From Helopsaltes ochotensis (taxonomy: Eukaryota > Chordata > Aves > Passeriformes > Locustellidae), in assembly GCA_013400155.1 (NCBI GenBank), contig VXBM01000266.1:702980-766979 (forward strand): 64,000 nucleotides of DNA. Reading direction: 5' to 3'. Below, in pieces: positions 63,640-64,000 of this stretch (positions are counted from its first letter, which is position 1; each line of letters starts with the position of its first letter). The position numbers and the translations under genes were made by a program. A model generated the notes under the pieces. That model was not told where the DNA came from. It searched no databases and worked only from the letters and a program-made list of their open reading frames with translations.

Positions 63640-64000
63640 TCAAGAGAGAACTGTATGGGTGCTGAGGCAGAAGAGGTGATGCTTCTTGTGCTCTCGTCCC
63701 TCTCCTGATCTCTGGTCGTCATCACAGTCGTATTTCATAACGAGCTGCTGTGAGTTCCTCCAAAACCATGAAGGAGAAAATGCCGCCTGGGATAAAGGCT
63801 CCACTTGGTAGTAAGCATGATGTGGCAAATCTGGTCGCAGAAACGGGGGCAGAAGAAAATAGCGCGCACTACACCTCCTGAAACAGAGGCTGTCGCGTTA
63901 TCCCCTCGGTTCCTCTCTTTTGTTTACACCACTGCACAAGGCCTCCTGGAAGGACCTTCTTTAAACAGCCAGGCTGACCTCAGGAGCGCTACGGCCGCCC
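63640..64000. promoter_or_regulatory. CpG-enriched right edge, possible CpG island start
   Basis: CpG frequency rises sharply (about fourteen CpGs in the last 320 bases, including AGCGCGCAC, GTCGCG and TACGGCCGCCC) compared with the preceding desert. It may be the margin of a promoter CpG island or of a GC-rich repeat lying beyond the window. No exon recognised. Confidence 0.35.

Noticed and set aside
1..64000. tRNA, rRNA or CRISPR-like structures
   Set aside because: I found no tRNA cloverleaf motifs, rRNA core sequences or regularly spaced direct repeats.

Overview
The window is vertebrate genomic DNA, almost certainly from a bird and probably a passerine. The signs are CR1 LINE fragments ending in the ATTCTATG-type octamer tail, several LTR types I recognise from avian genomes, AT-rich intergenic DNA and GT-AG introns. 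No bacterial, organellar or phage sequence is visible.

Region 1 (1-21.4 kb) holds the last twelve coding exons of PARP8 on the plus strand, with stop codon at 20968-20970. All twelve exons join in frame (993 nt, 330 residues plus stop) with consensus splice sites. They encode the end of the regulatory part and the whole ADP-ribosyltransferase (ART) domain; the N-terminal exons lie upstream of position 1. The 3'UTR follows, with candidate poly(A) signals at 21227, 21420 and perhaps 22231. Introns contain stacked transposons. In the first intron a CR1 is split by an LTR-type insertion flanked by a 5-bp target duplication. In the intron before the penultimate exon a second CR1 is split by another LTR, again with a duplication.

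Region 2 (21.5-64 kb) is a gene desert in which I find no convincing protein-coding or RNA gene. It holds CR1 fragments, three further LTRs (34.7-35.7, 39.9-40.45 and 56.8-57.4 kb), simple repeats, a GC-rich island with a 9-bp repeat near 50.1 kb, and a CpG-enriched right edge. From known gene order PARP8 is followed by a long non-coding interval before ISL1, usually on chromosome Z in birds. The desert fits that, but neither the chromosome nor ISL1 can be seen here.

I do not see a new multi-gene system. The most useful observations are the two transposon nestings with target-site duplications, a 285-bp tandem duplication whose join carries the only N I noticed in the window (possible assembly artefact), a catalytic-histidine codon split by an intron, a 48-bp dispersed repeat, and a perfect 15-bp hairpin.
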